DNA of 64,000 nt from Microlunatus elymi. Its GTDB lineage: Bacteria; Actinomycetota; Actinomycetes; Propionibacteriales; Propionibacteriaceae. Positions 24,836-36,526 of the stretch are shown here, piece after piece. The notes under the pieces are model-generated. The model saw only the letters and a list, made by a program, of their open reading frames with translations, was not told the origin of the DNA and did not search any database. Location of the stretch: NCBI RefSeq assembly GCF_007362775.1, contig NZ_CP041692.1:1612001-1676000 (forward strand). Direction: 5' to 3'. How positions within the stretch are numbered: the stretch's first letter is position 1; the number at the start of each line of letters is the position of its first letter. The position numbers and the translations under genes are program-made.

Positions 24836-26356
24836 TCACTGCAGGTCCAGGTCTACGGTGGCGAAACTGTGCCGGGGGAGTTCGGCGGTGAGAACGCCGT
24901 TGTCGATGCTGACCTCGAAATCGGCGGGCCTGACCGCTGCGTTCGCCTCGGCGGTGTTGTGCGATTGGGGCGAATCGGCAGTCAGGATCCGGGCTCGATG
25001 ATCGCCGACCGCACGTCCGCGCAGATCAACCGTCAGGGTGGTGTCCGAATCCACCGACAGGTTGCTGGCCGAGATCAAGGCACGACCGTCCTTGATGCTG
25101 GCCGACATCGAGATCGGTACGACTTGATCTTGGTCGACCGAGACCGCTTCCGGTTGCGAGATCACGTGCACCGGCAGCCGCTGCGCGTCCTGATGTCCCT
25201 TGTTCATCTCAAACACGTGGTAGGTCGGGGTCAGCACCATCGCGCCGTTGTCGTCGGTCAAGATCATCGCCTGCAACACGTTCACGGTCTGCGCGATGTT
25301 GGCCATCTGCAACCGCTCGGCGTGGTTGTGGAAGATGTCGAAGTGCAGGCTCGCCACCAGCGCGTCCCGCAACGCGTTCTGCTGGAACAGGAAGCCGGGG
25401 TTGGTGCCGGGCTCGACCTCCCACCAGGTGCCCCACTCGTCGCAGATCAGACCGAGCTTGCGGGCCGGGTCGTAGGCGTCCATCAACGCGCTGTGGCCGG
25501 CGATCACCCGGTCGATGTCGGCGGCCTTGATCAAGGTCCGGTAGTACTGCTCGTCGGTGAAGTCGGTCGCGCTGCCGTGCCGGATGCCGGCCTCGGACGT
25601 GTAGTAGTGGAACGAGATGCCTTGGAAGGTCGACCGCGGATCGCGGCCGCAGTTCAGGCAGCTGACCGCCTTCAGCAGCGCCTCGGTCCATTCAAGATCA
25701 TCATCGGCGGCGCCGGCGGCGATCCGGTACAGCTTGTTGTCACCATGATCACGACAGAAGGTCGCATAGCGGCGCGCCTCGTCCGCGTACGCCTGCGCCC
25801 GCATGTTGCCGCCGCAGCCCCAGGCCTCGTTGCCGATGCCCCAGAACGGCACCCGCCACGGCTTGTCCCGGCCGTTGGCCTTGCGCAGCCGCACCATCGG
25901 TGAGTCACCGTCGCGGGTCAGGTATTCGACCCACTCGCTCATCTCCCGTACGGTGCCGGAGCCGACATTGCCGTTCACGTACGGATCGGCGCCGAGCAGC
26001 TCGCACAGCGCCATGAATTCGTGCGTGCCGAAGTGATTGTTCTCCTCGACGTTTCCCCAATGGGTGTTGACCATCGTCGGCCGCTGATCGCGGGGCCCGA
26101 CGCCGTTCATCCAGTGGTATTCGTCGGCGAAGCAGCCGCCCGGCCAGCGCAGGTTGGGGATGTTCAACGCCCGCAGGGCATCGACCACGTCGCGCCGGAT
26201 GCCGCCCTCGTTGGGGATCGGTGAGTCCTCGCCCACCCAGAACCCGCCGTAGATGCAGCGACCCAGGTGCTCGGCGAAATGACCGTACAGATGCTTGTTG
26301 ATCTTGGGTCCGGCGACATCGAGATCGATGACCGCGCGGGCATTCGAGCTGCTCAT
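24836..26356 (-). CDS. Alpha-N-arabinofuranosidase, glycoside hydrolase family 51
   Basis: 506-residue GH51 enzyme that removes terminal L-arabinofuranosyl residues. TIM barrel at about residues 20-375 with [20 protein letters not shown] and [16 protein letters not shown]. Acid/base Glu177 sits in [12 protein letters not shown] and nucleophile Glu307 in [12 protein letters not shown]-terminal beta-sandwich ends at [11 protein letters not shown]. No signal peptide, so it acts on imported arabino-oligosaccharides. ATG 26356 follows GAAGGGAAA. No arabinose transporter or regulator is adjacent. Confidence 0.95.
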   Translation of the reverse strand: MSSSNARAVIDLDVAGPKINKHLYGHFAEHLGRCIYGGFWVGEDSPIPNEGGIRRDVVDALRALNIPNLRWPGGCFADEYHWMNGVGPRDQRPTMVNTHWGNVEENNHFGTHEFMALCELLGADPYVNGNVGSGTVREMSEWVEYLTRDGDSPMVRLRKANGRDKPWRVPFWGIGNEAWGCGGNMRAQAYADEARRYATFCRDHGDNKLYRIAAGAADDDLEWTEALLKAVSCLNCGRDPRSTFQGISFHYYTSEAGIRHGSATDFTDEQYYRTLIKAADIDRVIAGHSALMDAYDPARKLGLICDEWGTWWEVEPGTNPGFLFQQNALRDALVASLHFDIFHNHAERLQMANIAQTVNVLQAMILTDDNGAMVLTPTYHVFEMNKGHQDAQRLPVHVISQPEAVSVDQDQVVPISMSASIKDGRALISASNLSVDSDTTLTVDLRGRAVGDHRARILTADSPQSHNTAEANAAVRPADFEVSIDNGVLTAELPRHSFATVDLDLQ

Positions 26357-26488
26357 GATTTCCCTTCGGCGAGCGGACGACGTAGGCCCCGGGTACGTTA
26401 TCGGTGGCGGCTCGGCGAGTGAAGAAGACCGCCACCACCCGGACGATCACCGATACACTCACGGCGATCTGCTGAGGAGGGGCCGGGC

Positions 26489-27421
26489 ATGTCCACAACG
26501 TCCGATGATGATCGGTCCGAGCGTCGGTTTGCCGTGGTCGTCAACCCGACCAAGATCAGCGAAGCGTTGCCGGAGTTGATCAACGAGGCGGCCGAGCGCG
26601 GTGGCTGGTCCGAGCCGCTCTGGCTGGAGACGACCGCGGACGATCCCGGACGACGGATGGCGCAGCAAGCACGCGACGCCGGGGTGCAGACGGTCCTCGC
26701 AGTCGGCGGCGACGGCACCGTCCGGGTCGTGGCGTCGGAGCTGGCGGGTTCCGGCGTCGGTCTGGGCATCGTGCCGGAGGGCACCGGGAATCTGCTGGCC
26801 CGCAACCTCGGCATCCCACTCACCGAGTCGGAGGCGATCGCCGTCGCGCTCGGTGAATCGAGCCGTGACCTGGACATCGTGCGGATCAGCACCGACGACG
26901 ACGCGTCCGCGGACCGGTTCACGGTGATGGCCGGACTCGGCCTGGACGCCGCCATCATGAGCAACACCGACGAGGCGTTGAAGGCCAAGATCGGATCGAT
27001 CGCCTACGTTGCGGCGGCATTGCAACACCTCGGCCGGGAACCTCGCCGGATGCGCATCACGGTGGACGATCACCGACGGCTGGAGCGACGGGCGATCTTG
27101 TGTCTGATCGGCAACGTCGGCGCGGTCCAGGGCGACATCGAGCTGATTCCCGGAGCGTTGCCCGACGACGGGCTGCTCGACGTGGTGGTGGCCAGCCCGC
27201 GACGCCTGCGGCACTGGTTCGCGGTTGCCCTTCGCCTGATCACCCGGCGCGAACGCAGTGGCGATCGCATCGACCAGCTCACCGGACGCCGGGTGGTGGT
27301 CGAGATCGATCAGCCGGAGGATTACGAACTCGACGGCGACACCATCGGTCAGTGCCGTCGGTTGGTGGCCGAGATCGAGCCCGGGGCGCTGCAGGTGCGG
27401 GCGCCCGTCGATGACCGCTAG
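26489..27421 (+). CDS. Diacylglycerol/lipid kinase family protein
   Basis: 310-residue DagK/YegS-like kinase transferring phosphate from ATP to a lipid alcohol. N-terminal FAVVVNPTKI, nucleotide motif AVGGDGTVRVVASEL at about residues 73-87 and GIVPEGTGNLLARNLGIP are hallmarks. The C-terminal beta domain has GLGLDAAIM and PDDGLLDVVVASP. ATG follows GAGGAGGGG. It converges on the LCP gene with a 4-bp overlap of the 3' ends. Likely substrate is diacylglycerol or a related envelope lipid; not provable here. Confidence 0.9.
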   Translation: MSTTSDDDRSERRFAVVVNPTKISEALPELINEAAERGGWSEPLWLETTADDPGRRMAQQARDAGVQTVLAVGGDGTVRVVASELAGSGVGLGIVPEGTGNLLARNLGIPLTESEAIAVALGESSRDLDIVRISTDDDASADRFTVMAGLGLDAAIMSNTDEALKAKIGSIAYVAAALQHLGREPRRMRITVDDHRRLERRAILCLIGNVGAVQGDIELIPGALPDDGLLDVVVASPRRLRHWFAVALRLITRRERSGDRIDQLTGRRVVVEIDQPEDYELDGDTIGQCRRLVAEIEPGALQVRAPVDDR

Positions 27422-28611
27422 TTCGCGTACTTCTTGAGGCCGCTGGTGTCGCCGCGGGCGATCTCGTCGAACATCGCCTTCGCCTTCGCCTTGTCCCACA
27501 ACACCGACGATCCGGCCGAGGTATAGGCGTTCGCGTCGGCGATCGGCACGGTCAGCGTCATCCCGCTGCCGCCGGACACCTTGCCCATTCCGATCATCAT
27601 CCGCGCCATGCTGATCATGGACGCGTTCTCGCCCACCGCCAACGAATCCGAGCCGGCGTTGGTCAGCTGCCAATAGCGGACCGGGTTGAGGAAGCTGACC
27701 GGTGAGGCCGCCTTCTTCGCCATCGCACTGACCACCTCGCGTTGCCGCTTCACCCGACCAAGATCACCTTGCGGATCGGCCTTGCGCATCCGGACGTAAC
27801 CCAGCGCGTCCTTGCCGACCAGGGTCTGGCAGCCCTTCTTCAGGTTGAGGTGGGAGTCCTTGTCCTTGATCGGTTTCTTCAGGCAGACGTGAATGCCGCC
27901 GATCGCGTCGATCACGTTGACGAAACCGTCGAAGCCGACCTCGACGTACTGATCGATCCGCAGCCCGGTGTTCTGCTCGACGGTCTTGGTCAGCAGCTTC
28001 GGCCCACCGAACGCGTACGCGGCGTTGATCTTGTTCGAGCCGTGTCCCGGGATCGGCACGTACGAGTCGCGGGGGATCGAGATCAGCGCGGGGTCGCCGC
28101 CCGGCGGCAGGTACAAGATCATCATCGTGTCGGTACGGCCACCGCTGGTGTGCCCGGTGCCGTACTCCTTCTGCTGTTTCTTGGTCATCCCGGCGCGGGA
28201 GTCCGAGCCGACCAGCAGATAGGTGGTGCCGGGCTGGCTGTCCGGGCGCGAGCCGCTCGGCTCGTAGGCAACCCGATGGACCTGGCTCCAGGCGTACACC
28301 GGGACCGCGATCAGCCAGACGATCAGGGCCAGCACCACCGCGCCGACGATCGCGCAGCCACGGCGGACCGGCCGCTTGCGACGCGGCGGCTTTCCCGCGC
28401 CCGCCGGCGGCACCGACTGGCCGGGCCGCTGGGAGGGGCTGGCGGGCTGCTGCGCCGGGCGCGCGGTCGAGCCTGATCGCCCGCCGGTCGGCGGGAGCTG
28501 ATCGGACGGCAGGACGCGGGTCGGCTCCGGCTCGTCCGGACGCTTCGGACCCGTAGGTTTCGGGTCGCGGCGGTAGAGCCAGTCCAGGTTCTCGTCTTCG
28601 CTGGGCGGCAT
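27418..28611 (-). CDS. LytR-CpsA-Psr (LCP) family cell-wall ligase
   Basis: 397-residue type II membrane protein. A Pro/Arg-rich cytoplasmic tail (to about residue 85) and one transmembrane helix (about 86-108) are followed by an extracytoplasmic LCP domain with YLLVGSDSRAG, GGRTDTMMILYLPPGG, ISIPRDSYVPIPGHGSNKIN and the later GYVRMRKADPQGDLGRVKRQ. These hold the conserved Asp and Arg residues that bind the polyprenyl pyrophosphate carrier. Known members transfer teichoic acid or arabinogalactan to peptidoglycan. ATG 28611 is leaderless with TACGTT 7 nt upstream. Confidence 0.92.
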   Translation of the reverse strand: MPPSEDENLDWLYRRDPKPTGPKRPDEPEPTRVLPSDQLPPTGGRSGSTARPAQQPASPSQRPGQSVPPAGAGKPPRRKRPVRRGCAIVGAVVLALIVWLIAVPVYAWSQVHRVAYEPSGSRPDSQPGTTYLLVGSDSRAGMTKKQQKEYGTGHTSGGRTDTMMILYLPPGGDPALISIPRDSYVPIPGHGSNKINAAYAFGGPKLLTKTVEQNTGLRIDQYVEVGFDGFVNVIDAIGGIHVCLKKPIKDKDSHLNLKKGCQTLVGKDALGYVRMRKADPQGDLGRVKRQREVVSAMAKKAASPVSFLNPVRYWQLTNAGSDSLAVGENASMISMARMMIGMGKVSGGSGMTLTVPIADANAYTSAGSSVLWDKAKAKAMFDEIARGDTSGLKKYAN

Positions 28612-28618
28612 GCGCGAC

Positions 28619-28624
28619 AACGTA
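28619..28624 (-). promoter_or_regulatory. -10 hexamer of the minus-strand LCP gene, leaderless
   Basis: TACGTT on the minus strand, 7 nt before ATG 28611. Confidence 0.45.
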
Positions 28625-28802
28625 CCGGCGAAGGCTGAGGAGATGGTGATGTCGCGCTGAAGGGAGCGTCACGCTCAAATCACAGTCGCTCGGCGTGGCG
28701 GACCGATCGAGCCCAGGTCGGCTCGGAATACTGGCCATCATCTGCGCGACGGCCGACCGAGCGGGTCGCGCGCGGACACCTTCCCCAACGAAAGGCCCGC
28801 CG

Positions 28803-30422
28803 GTGACCTCAGCCACGCTGCCCCCGTCCCGACCACGCCCAGGCTCGTCCTCCGGGCGTGCCTTCGCGCGGCCGAAGGAACCCAGCCCGATCCAACAGCA
28901 GAGTCATCGGGTCAAGTTGCGGCGCGGCTTGACCTTCCTGTTGATGACCCTGGTGCTGCCCGGCTCGGCGCAGATGGCCGCCGGCAACAAGCGGGTCGGC
29001 CGGATCGCGCTGCGGGCCTGGGCGGTGCTGGTAGCGGCGGTGATCGTGACCGCGATCCTGGGCCTGGTCTGGCGCAGTGCCTTCATCACCCTGTTGTCCA
29101 GTTCGGCGCCGCTGCGGATCCTGCAGGTGCTGCTGGTGCTGGTCGGGATCTGCTGGGCGCTGCTGATGATCGACGCCTGGCGGATCAGCCGTCCGCCGGA
29201 GCTGGCGCGCAAACACCGGCTCGGCTTCGCGATGCTGAGCACCGCGCTGGCGTTCATGATCACCGGCGCGCTGTTCGCCAGCGCCTCGATCGTGTCCTCG
29301 CAACGCGACTTCATGGCCTCGGTCTTCGCCGGGGGCGGTGACAGTCACGCCAAGGCCGGCCGGATCAACGTGCTGTTGCTCGGCGGCGACGCCGGCAAGG
29401 ACCGGGTCGGGCTGCGGCCGGACAGCATGACCATCGCCAGCATCGACGTCGACTCCGGTCGTACGGTGTTGTTCAGCCTGCCCCGCAACATGGAGGACGT
29501 GCCGTTCCCGGCCTCCTCGCCGCTGCACAAGAAATTCCCCAACGGGTACGGCTGCGCGGACCACAGCTGCATGCTGAACGCGGTCTACACCTACGCGATG
29601 GCGCACAAGGATCTCTATCCCGGCGTGAGGAATCCGGGTGCTCAGGCCACCAAGGAGGCGGCCGAGGGAGCCACCGGACTCAAGATCAACTACTACGCGC
29701 TGGTCGACCTGAAGGGATTCCAGAAGCTGATCGACGCCGTCGGCGGCATCACCCTGACGGTGAACAAGCGGCTGCCGATCGGCGGCCAGGTGCCCGGGCA
29801 GAAGGTGAAGAACTACATCGAGCCGGGCAAGCAGCACATGGACGGCTTCCACGCGCTCTGGTATGCCCGGTCGCGGCACGCCGACAGCGACTACGCCAGG
29901 ATGGCCCGGCAGAAGTGCGTGATGAACGCGATGCTGAACCAGCTCGACCCGGTCACCGTATTGACCAAGTTCAACAAGATCGCCAAGGCCGGCAAGCAGG
30001 TGATGGAGACCGACGTGCCGCCGTCGCAGATCAACAAGCTGATCGAGTTGGCCGGCAAGGCCAAGCAGCACAAGATCGCCAGCGTCGCGTTCGTACCGCC
30101 GACCATCTATCCGGGCAGCCCGAACTTCGCCCTGATGCATCGCCTGACCAACGAAGCCGTGACCAAGGCGACCGACGAGGGTGCCGCCAAGGCCAAGGCC
30201 GAACGGAAGGCGGCCAAGAAGAAGGCCCAACAGGAGAAGGCACAGCAGCAGAAGTCGGGCGCGCCGAGCAGCGGTGCCAGCTCACCGGCCAGCACCTCGT
30301 CGCCGACCGGATCGTCCACCTCCTCGGCACCGAGTAGGGCCAACACCCCGACCAGCAACTCCTCGGCGGGTTCCGACAACGCCGACGACTCGCAGGATCT
30401 GACCAAGGTCTGCTCGGCCTGA
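28803..30422 (+). CDS. LCP family protein with four membrane helices and Ser/Thr-rich tail
   Basis: 539 residues from GTG 28803, chosen because GAAAGG lies 7 nt upstream. Four predicted helices (about residues 42-58, 72-92, 105-126, 140-165) precede the LCP domain: VLLLGGDAGKDRVGLRPDSMTI, LFSLPRNMEDVPF, GLKINYYALVDLKGF, LWYARSRHADSDYARMARQ. A C-terminal tail of about 90 residues is Lys/Ala-rich, then Ser/Thr/Pro-rich, likely wall-spanning. Divergent from the other LCP gene, so the two ligases share one 190-bp promoter region. It probably attaches a wall polymer made by the next genes (inference). Confidence 0.9.
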   Translation: MTSATLPPSRPRPGSSSGRAFARPKEPSPIQQQSHRVKLRRGLTFLLMTLVLPGSAQMAAGNKRVGRIALRAWAVLVAAVIVTAILGLVWRSAFITLLSSSAPLRILQVLLVLVGICWALLMIDAWRISRPPELARKHRLGFAMLSTALAFMITGALFASASIVSSQRDFMASVFAGGGDSHAKAGRINVLLLGGDAGKDRVGLRPDSMTIASIDVDSGRTVLFSLPRNMEDVPFPASSPLHKKFPNGYGCADHSCMLNAVYTYAMAHKDLYPGVRNPGAQATKEAAEGATGLKINYYALVDLKGFQKLIDAVGGITLTVNKRLPIGGQVPGQKVKNYIEPGKQHMDGFHALWYARSRHADSDYARMARQKCVMNAMLNQLDPVTVLTKFNKIAKAGKQVMETDVPPSQINKLIELAGKAKQHKIASVAFVPPTIYPGSPNFALMHRLTNEAVTKATDEGAAKAKAERKAAKKKAQQEKAQQQKSGAPSSGASSPASTSSPTGSSTSSAPSRANTPTSNSSAGSDNADDSQDLTKVCSA

Positions 30423-30466
30423 CCCGGGTTTCCGGGTTGTCGGCGGTCGCCTGACACAATGACGCG

Positions 30467-31465
30467 GTGATCGCAGAGTATCCGGGCGTATCGGTGGTGA
30501 TGCCGATCCTGAATGAGGAACGGCACCTGGCCGCGGCGGTGCGCCGCATCCTGGCCCAGGACTACCCGGGCGACCTGCAGGTGATCCTGTCGGTCGGCCC
30601 GTGCACGGACCGGACCGAGCAGATCGCCACCGACCTGGCGTCCGCCGATCACCGGCTGCAGGTGGTGGAGAATCCGACCGGGAAGACGCCGAGCGCGCTC
30701 AACCTCGGCATCGCCGCGGCCAAGTACGAGATCGTGGTCCGAGTCGACGGCCACGGCGAGCTGACCGACGGCTACATCAAGCGGGCGGTCGAGTTGCTGG
30801 ACGAGACCGGCGCGGCCAACGTCGGCGGCGTGATGGACGCCCAGGGCAACAGCGCCTTCGAGGAGGCGGTCGCCTACGCCTACACCTCGAGGCTGGGACT
30901 GGGCGGGTCGAAGTTCCATCTGGAGGAGTCGCCGGCCGGGCCGGCCGAGACCGTCTATCTCGGGGTGTTCCGCAAACAGGCCCTGCAGGAAGCCGGCGGC
31001 TACGACGAGACCATGTTCCGGGCCCAGGACTGGGAGTTGAACCACCGGCTGCTGCAGCGGGGAGAGCTGATCTGGTTCTCGCCGGAGTTGAAGGTCACCT
31101 ATCGGCCGCGCTCCACGTTCAAGGCGCTGGCATCGCAGTTCTTCCTGACCGGCAAGTGGCGCCGCGAGGTCGTCCGGCGCTACCCGGAGACGGCCGGGCT
31201 GCGTTATCTGGCGCCGCCGGTGACGGTGGTCGGCGTCGGGGTCGGCACCGCCGGCGGTCTGCTCGGGCTGCTGGCCGACAAGTTGATCTTGAAGATCGGC
31301 TGGCTGGCGCCAGTCGGCTACGCGTTGTTGATCATGGCCGGAACGGCGACCGCCAAGGGCCTCAGTCCGCAGGCTCGGGCGCGACTGCCGCTGGTGCTGA
31401 TCGTGATGCATCTGTGCTGGGGGGCCGGCTTCCTGGTGGGTCTGGACCACCGCAACCGTCGCTGA
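30467..31465 (+). CDS. Glycosyltransferase family 2, membrane-associated
   Basis: 332-residue GT-A enzyme. N-terminal VSVVMPILNEERHLAAAVRRI, the donor-binding VVRVDGHGELTDGYIKRAVE with a DGH in place of the usual DxD, GGVMDAQG and the ED/QDWELNHRL acceptor motif. C-terminal hydrophobic segments (about 255-280 and 300-322) anchor it to the membrane. It resembles ExoA-like transferases of exopolysaccharide synthesis. Start GTG 30467 has CACAAT 6 nt upstream and no ribosome site. Acts at the inner face of the membrane; donor sugar unknown. Confidence 0.88.
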   Translation: MIAEYPGVSVVMPILNEERHLAAAVRRILAQDYPGDLQVILSVGPCTDRTEQIATDLASADHRLQVVENPTGKTPSALNLGIAAAKYEIVVRVDGHGELTDGYIKRAVELLDETGAANVGGVMDAQGNSAFEEAVAYAYTSRLGLGGSKFHLEESPAGPAETVYLGVFRKQALQEAGGYDETMFRAQDWELNHRLLQRGELIWFSPELKVTYRPRSTFKALASQFFLTGKWRREVVRRYPETAGLRYLAPPVTVVGVGVGTAGGLLGLLADKLILKIGWLAPVGYALLIMAGTATAKGLSPQARARLPLVLIVMHLCWGAGFLVGLDHRNRR

Positions 31466-31551
31466 CCGCTGCTTGCCGGAATCGCTTCTCAGCAACGGAT
31501 CAGCCGCTCTGACCTAGCTTTGTGCCTGCTCGCGAGCGCGAGGGGGTTGCT

Positions 31552-32835
31552 GTGGCGAAGCCGATGTCGGCAGTGCTGTGCTGGCTGGTCAGTCGGCTGC
31601 TGGTGATCTTGCTGGCGACGACGGCAACCGAACACCGGGCCACCGGAGACGTCAGCTACTACTTTGCGTCGCTGGCTCGGCTGCGCAAGGTCGGCGTCGG
31701 CCGGACCATGATCGAATACCCGTTGCCGGTGGTCTGGCTGCTGCAACTCCCGTACGCGATCGGGCGGGCGGTCGGCGGCGGGCTGACGACCTTCCGGCTG
31801 GTGTTCGTGCTGGCGATGCTCTGCCTGGATGCGGCGTTCAGCATCCTGCTCTGGCGGTGCACGGGTCGGCGGTGGAGTGCCGCGATCGTGTTCTGGTTGG
31901 GTTTCGCGGTGGCGATCGGACCGTTGATCTACTTTCGGTTCGATCTGGTGCCGTCTGTGCTGGCCGGTGCCGCGCTGCTGGCGATGCGGCGGCGACCCGG
32001 GTTGAGCGGGGTGCTGGTCGCCGCCGCGGCAGCGATCAAGTTGTGGCCCGCCGTGCTGGTCGGTTCCCTGCTGCGCGGTGCCGGTCGACGTCGCCGGATG
32101 CTGGCCGGTTTCGCTCTGGCCGGCAGCGGGCTCTTCGTCACCGCTTTCCTGGCTGCGGGCTGGCAGCGGCTGCTCTCACCGCTGAGGTGGCAGGCCGAGC
32201 GCGGTCTGCAGATCGAGTCGGTGTGGGCGACGCCGTTGATGATCTTGAGGTTGGCCGATCCGCTGACCTGGCGATCGCACTTCAGCGCCTTCCATGCCTT
32301 CGAGGTGTCCGGGCCCGGAGTCGAGGTGCTGCTGAGGTTGAGCTCGATCGCCACGGTCGCAGGGATCTTGTTGATCATCCTGCTGGCCGTGCGCGGACTG
32401 GCCGGCCGGAATCGGGCGGACTCGCCATCGATCGATCGGCATACGGCCGGCTGGCTGATGGTCGCTTCGGTGTTGATCATGATCATCTCCGACAAGGTGC
32501 TGAGTCCGCAGTATCTGATCTGGCTGGCCGGTCCGGTGGCCGCGCTCCTGGTGATCCGGGCAGCCGAGCAGCGACGGCGAGGCGGCGGGATCGCGCTGGT
32601 CTGTGCGGTGCTGGTGCTCGCACTCCTCACCCAGGCCGTTTTCCCGATCAGTTACCGGGGTCTGCACGGTTCGGCGCTCGACGGATCCCTGTCGCTGTGG
32701 GCCACCGCGCTGCTGGCGATGCGCAACGGCGGCCTGGTGATCGTGACCGCGGTCGCAGTCCGGATGGCGTGGCATCGCGGGTGCACTCATACCGCTTCCA
32801 CAGTGGACGGACAGCCGGACTCCGTACCGTCGTAG
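31552..32835 (+). CDS. Polytopic membrane glycosyltransferase-like protein (GT87/DUF2029 type)
   Basis: 427 residues from GTG 31552 (AGGGGG 5 nt upstream), with about ten hydrophobic segments. An acidic residue in the first periplasmic loop (TGDVSYYFASLARL) and the following MIEYPLPVVWLL match the GT-C pattern of polyprenyl-phosphate-mannose-dependent mannosyltransferases, in which an Asp after helix 1 is catalytic. Middle segment FDLVPSVLAGAALL and later DKVLSPQYLIWLAGP are characteristic of DUF2029 proteins. Probably adds a sugar to a lipid-linked glycan outside the membrane. Assignment to a specific GT family is moderate. Confidence 0.75.
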   Translation: MAKPMSAVLCWLVSRLLVILLATTATEHRATGDVSYYFASLARLRKVGVGRTMIEYPLPVVWLLQLPYAIGRAVGGGLTTFRLVFVLAMLCLDAAFSILLWRCTGRRWSAAIVFWLGFAVAIGPLIYFRFDLVPSVLAGAALLAMRRRPGLSGVLVAAAAAIKLWPAVLVGSLLRGAGRRRRMLAGFALAGSGLFVTAFLAAGWQRLLSPLRWQAERGLQIESVWATPLMILRLADPLTWRSHFSAFHAFEVSGPGVEVLLRLSSIATVAGILLIILLAVRGLAGRNRADSPSIDRHTAGWLMVASVLIMIISDKVLSPQYLIWLAGPVAALLVIRAAEQRRRGGGIALVCAVLVLALLTQAVFPISYRGLHGSALDGSLSLWATALLAMRNGGLVIVTAVAVRMAWHRGCTHTASTVDGQPDSVPS

Positions 32836-32869
32836 ACCTGCCAGGACCAGCCCGACCACAGGAGTCTGC

Positions 32870-33865
32870 ATGAAACAACGGCCGAACCATCTCCGCTATC
32901 AGGGACGCGAGTTGCCCAGGCCGGACGAGGAACTGGTTGATCAAGGTCTCGGATTTGATCTTGGTACGTTGTTCGACCGGCGCCGGGTGCTGGCGTTGTT
33001 CGGCGCGGGAGCAGCTGCGGCCGGGCTGGCCGCGTGCAGCAACGGCAACGGCTCGACGGCGGATGCGGCGACCGGCGATGCCGCCACCGGTTCGTCCGGC
33101 GGGCTGACCGAGATCCCGGACGAGACCGCCGGCCCGTATCCCGGCGACGGATCCAACGGTCCGGACGTGTTGGAGCAGAGCGGCATCGTCCGCAGTGACC
33201 TCCGGTCCAGCTTCGGCACCGGCAGCGCCACCGCCGAGGGCGTGCCGATGACGCTCGAGTTGACGATTCTGGACCTGGCGCACGACAACGCCGCGTTCAA
33301 CGACGTCGCGGTGTACGTCTGGCACTGCGATCGCGGCGGCAACTACTCGATGTACGCGTCCGGGCTGGAGGACGAGAACTACTTGCGCGGCGTCCAGATC
33401 GCCGACGCCGACGGAAAGGTGAAGTTCACCAGCATCTTCCCGGCCTGCTACTCGGGCCGGTGGCCGCACATCCACTTCGAGGTCTACCCGGACCAGGACA
33501 GCATCACCGACTCGACCAAGGCGATCGCCACCTCGCAGGTTGCGCTGCCGGCCTCGGTCTGCCAGCAGGTCTACAAACAGAGCGGCTACCAGCAGTCGGT
33601 GCAGAACCTGTCCCGGGTCAGCCTGGACAGCGACAACGTCTTCGGCGACGACGGCGGCAAACACCAGCTCGGCACCGTGACCGGCGGCATCAAGAAAGGG
33701 CTGCAGGTCTCGCTGAAGGTGCCGGTGGACACCGGCACGAAGCCGACTGGTGGGTCGGCTCCGCAGGGTGGCGGTGGTCCGGGTGGTGCACCCGGTGGTG
33801 CGCCGCCCAGCGGTGCCCCGACCGGAGCTCCGCCCAGTGGTGCACCTTCACGCGGCGCGAGCTGA
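32870..33865 (+). CDS. Exported intradiol ring-cleavage dioxygenase-like lipoprotein
   Basis: 331 residues. After an unusual polar N-terminal extension of about 35 residues comes a Tat-like signal DRRRVLALFGAGAAAAGLAAC with a lipobox Cys. The dioxygenase beta-sandwich (about 80-270) has ETAGPYPGDG at the substrate mouth, AVYVWHCDRGGNYSMY, ENYLRGVQ and RWPHIHFEVY, which together provide the Tyr/His iron ligands of the family. The C-terminus is a Gly/Pro/Ala-rich low-complexity tail (repeats of GAPPSGAP). Proteins of this class are common in actinobacteria; true catechol substrates are unproven, and extracellular aromatic or lignin-fragment oxidation is inference. Confidence 0.85.
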   Translation: MKQRPNHLRYQGRELPRPDEELVDQGLGFDLGTLFDRRRVLALFGAGAAAAGLAACSNGNGSTADAATGDAATGSSGGLTEIPDETAGPYPGDGSNGPDVLEQSGIVRSDLRSSFGTGSATAEGVPMTLELTILDLAHDNAAFNDVAVYVWHCDRGGNYSMYASGLEDENYLRGVQIADADGKVKFTSIFPACYSGRWPHIHFEVYPDQDSITDSTKAIATSQVALPASVCQQVYKQSGYQQSVQNLSRVSLDSDNVFGDDGGKHQLGTVTGGIKKGLQVSLKVPVDTGTKPTGGSAPQGGGGPGGAPGGAPPSGAPTGAPPSGAPSRGAS

Positions 33866-33878
33866 GGCGCCGCGTGAA
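33847..33878. terminator. Perfect 12-bp hairpin over the dioxygenase stop codon
   Basis: TTCACGCGGCGC (33847-33858) and GCGCCGCGTGAA (33867-33878) with an 8-nt loop that contains the TGA. No U-tract follows. A likely transcription terminator or 3'-end stabiliser. Confidence 0.65.
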
Positions 33879-33880
33879 CC

Positions 33881-33964
33881 TCGCGAACAGAATCCCCCGC
33901 TGATTGGACGATCCGACACCTAAGTACCGGATCTTGGTCAAATGGCGGGTGATTCTGTTCGCGA
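33881..33964. repeat. 20-bp inverted repeat pair with 44-bp spacer
   Basis: TCGCGAACAGAATCCCCCGC at 33881-33900 and its inverse GCGGGTGATTCTGTTCGCGA at 33945-33964 differ at one position. The spacer has no ORF. It lies between convergent genes, so it may be a bidirectional terminator, or a small insertion-derived remnant with inverted ends. Confidence 0.7.
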
Positions 33965-34028
33965 GCGCCTGGTGTCTCCGACCGGTCAGGGCAACAAGCT
34001 CAATGAGTTCCGTTGCCGGCGGCACCGA

Positions 34029-36452
<2,424 letters not shown>

Positions 36453-36459
36453 GCCGGCA

Positions 36460-36465
36460 ACGCTA
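36460..36465 (-). promoter_or_regulatory. -10 hexamer of the uvrA-like gene, leaderless
   Basis: TAGCGT on the minus strand, 7 nt before ATG 36452. Confidence 0.45.
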
Positions 36466-36526
36466 GCGGGCGGGACACCCGTCGGCTTCTCGATTCGTGA
36501 TCGGCTGACCTCGGTCCCGCGTTCCG

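Noticed and set aside
27418-33865. Secondary-metabolite or capsule biosynthesis cluster
   Set aside because: LCP ligases and glycosyltransferases alone lack polymerase, flippase or precursor genes; better described as envelope genes.
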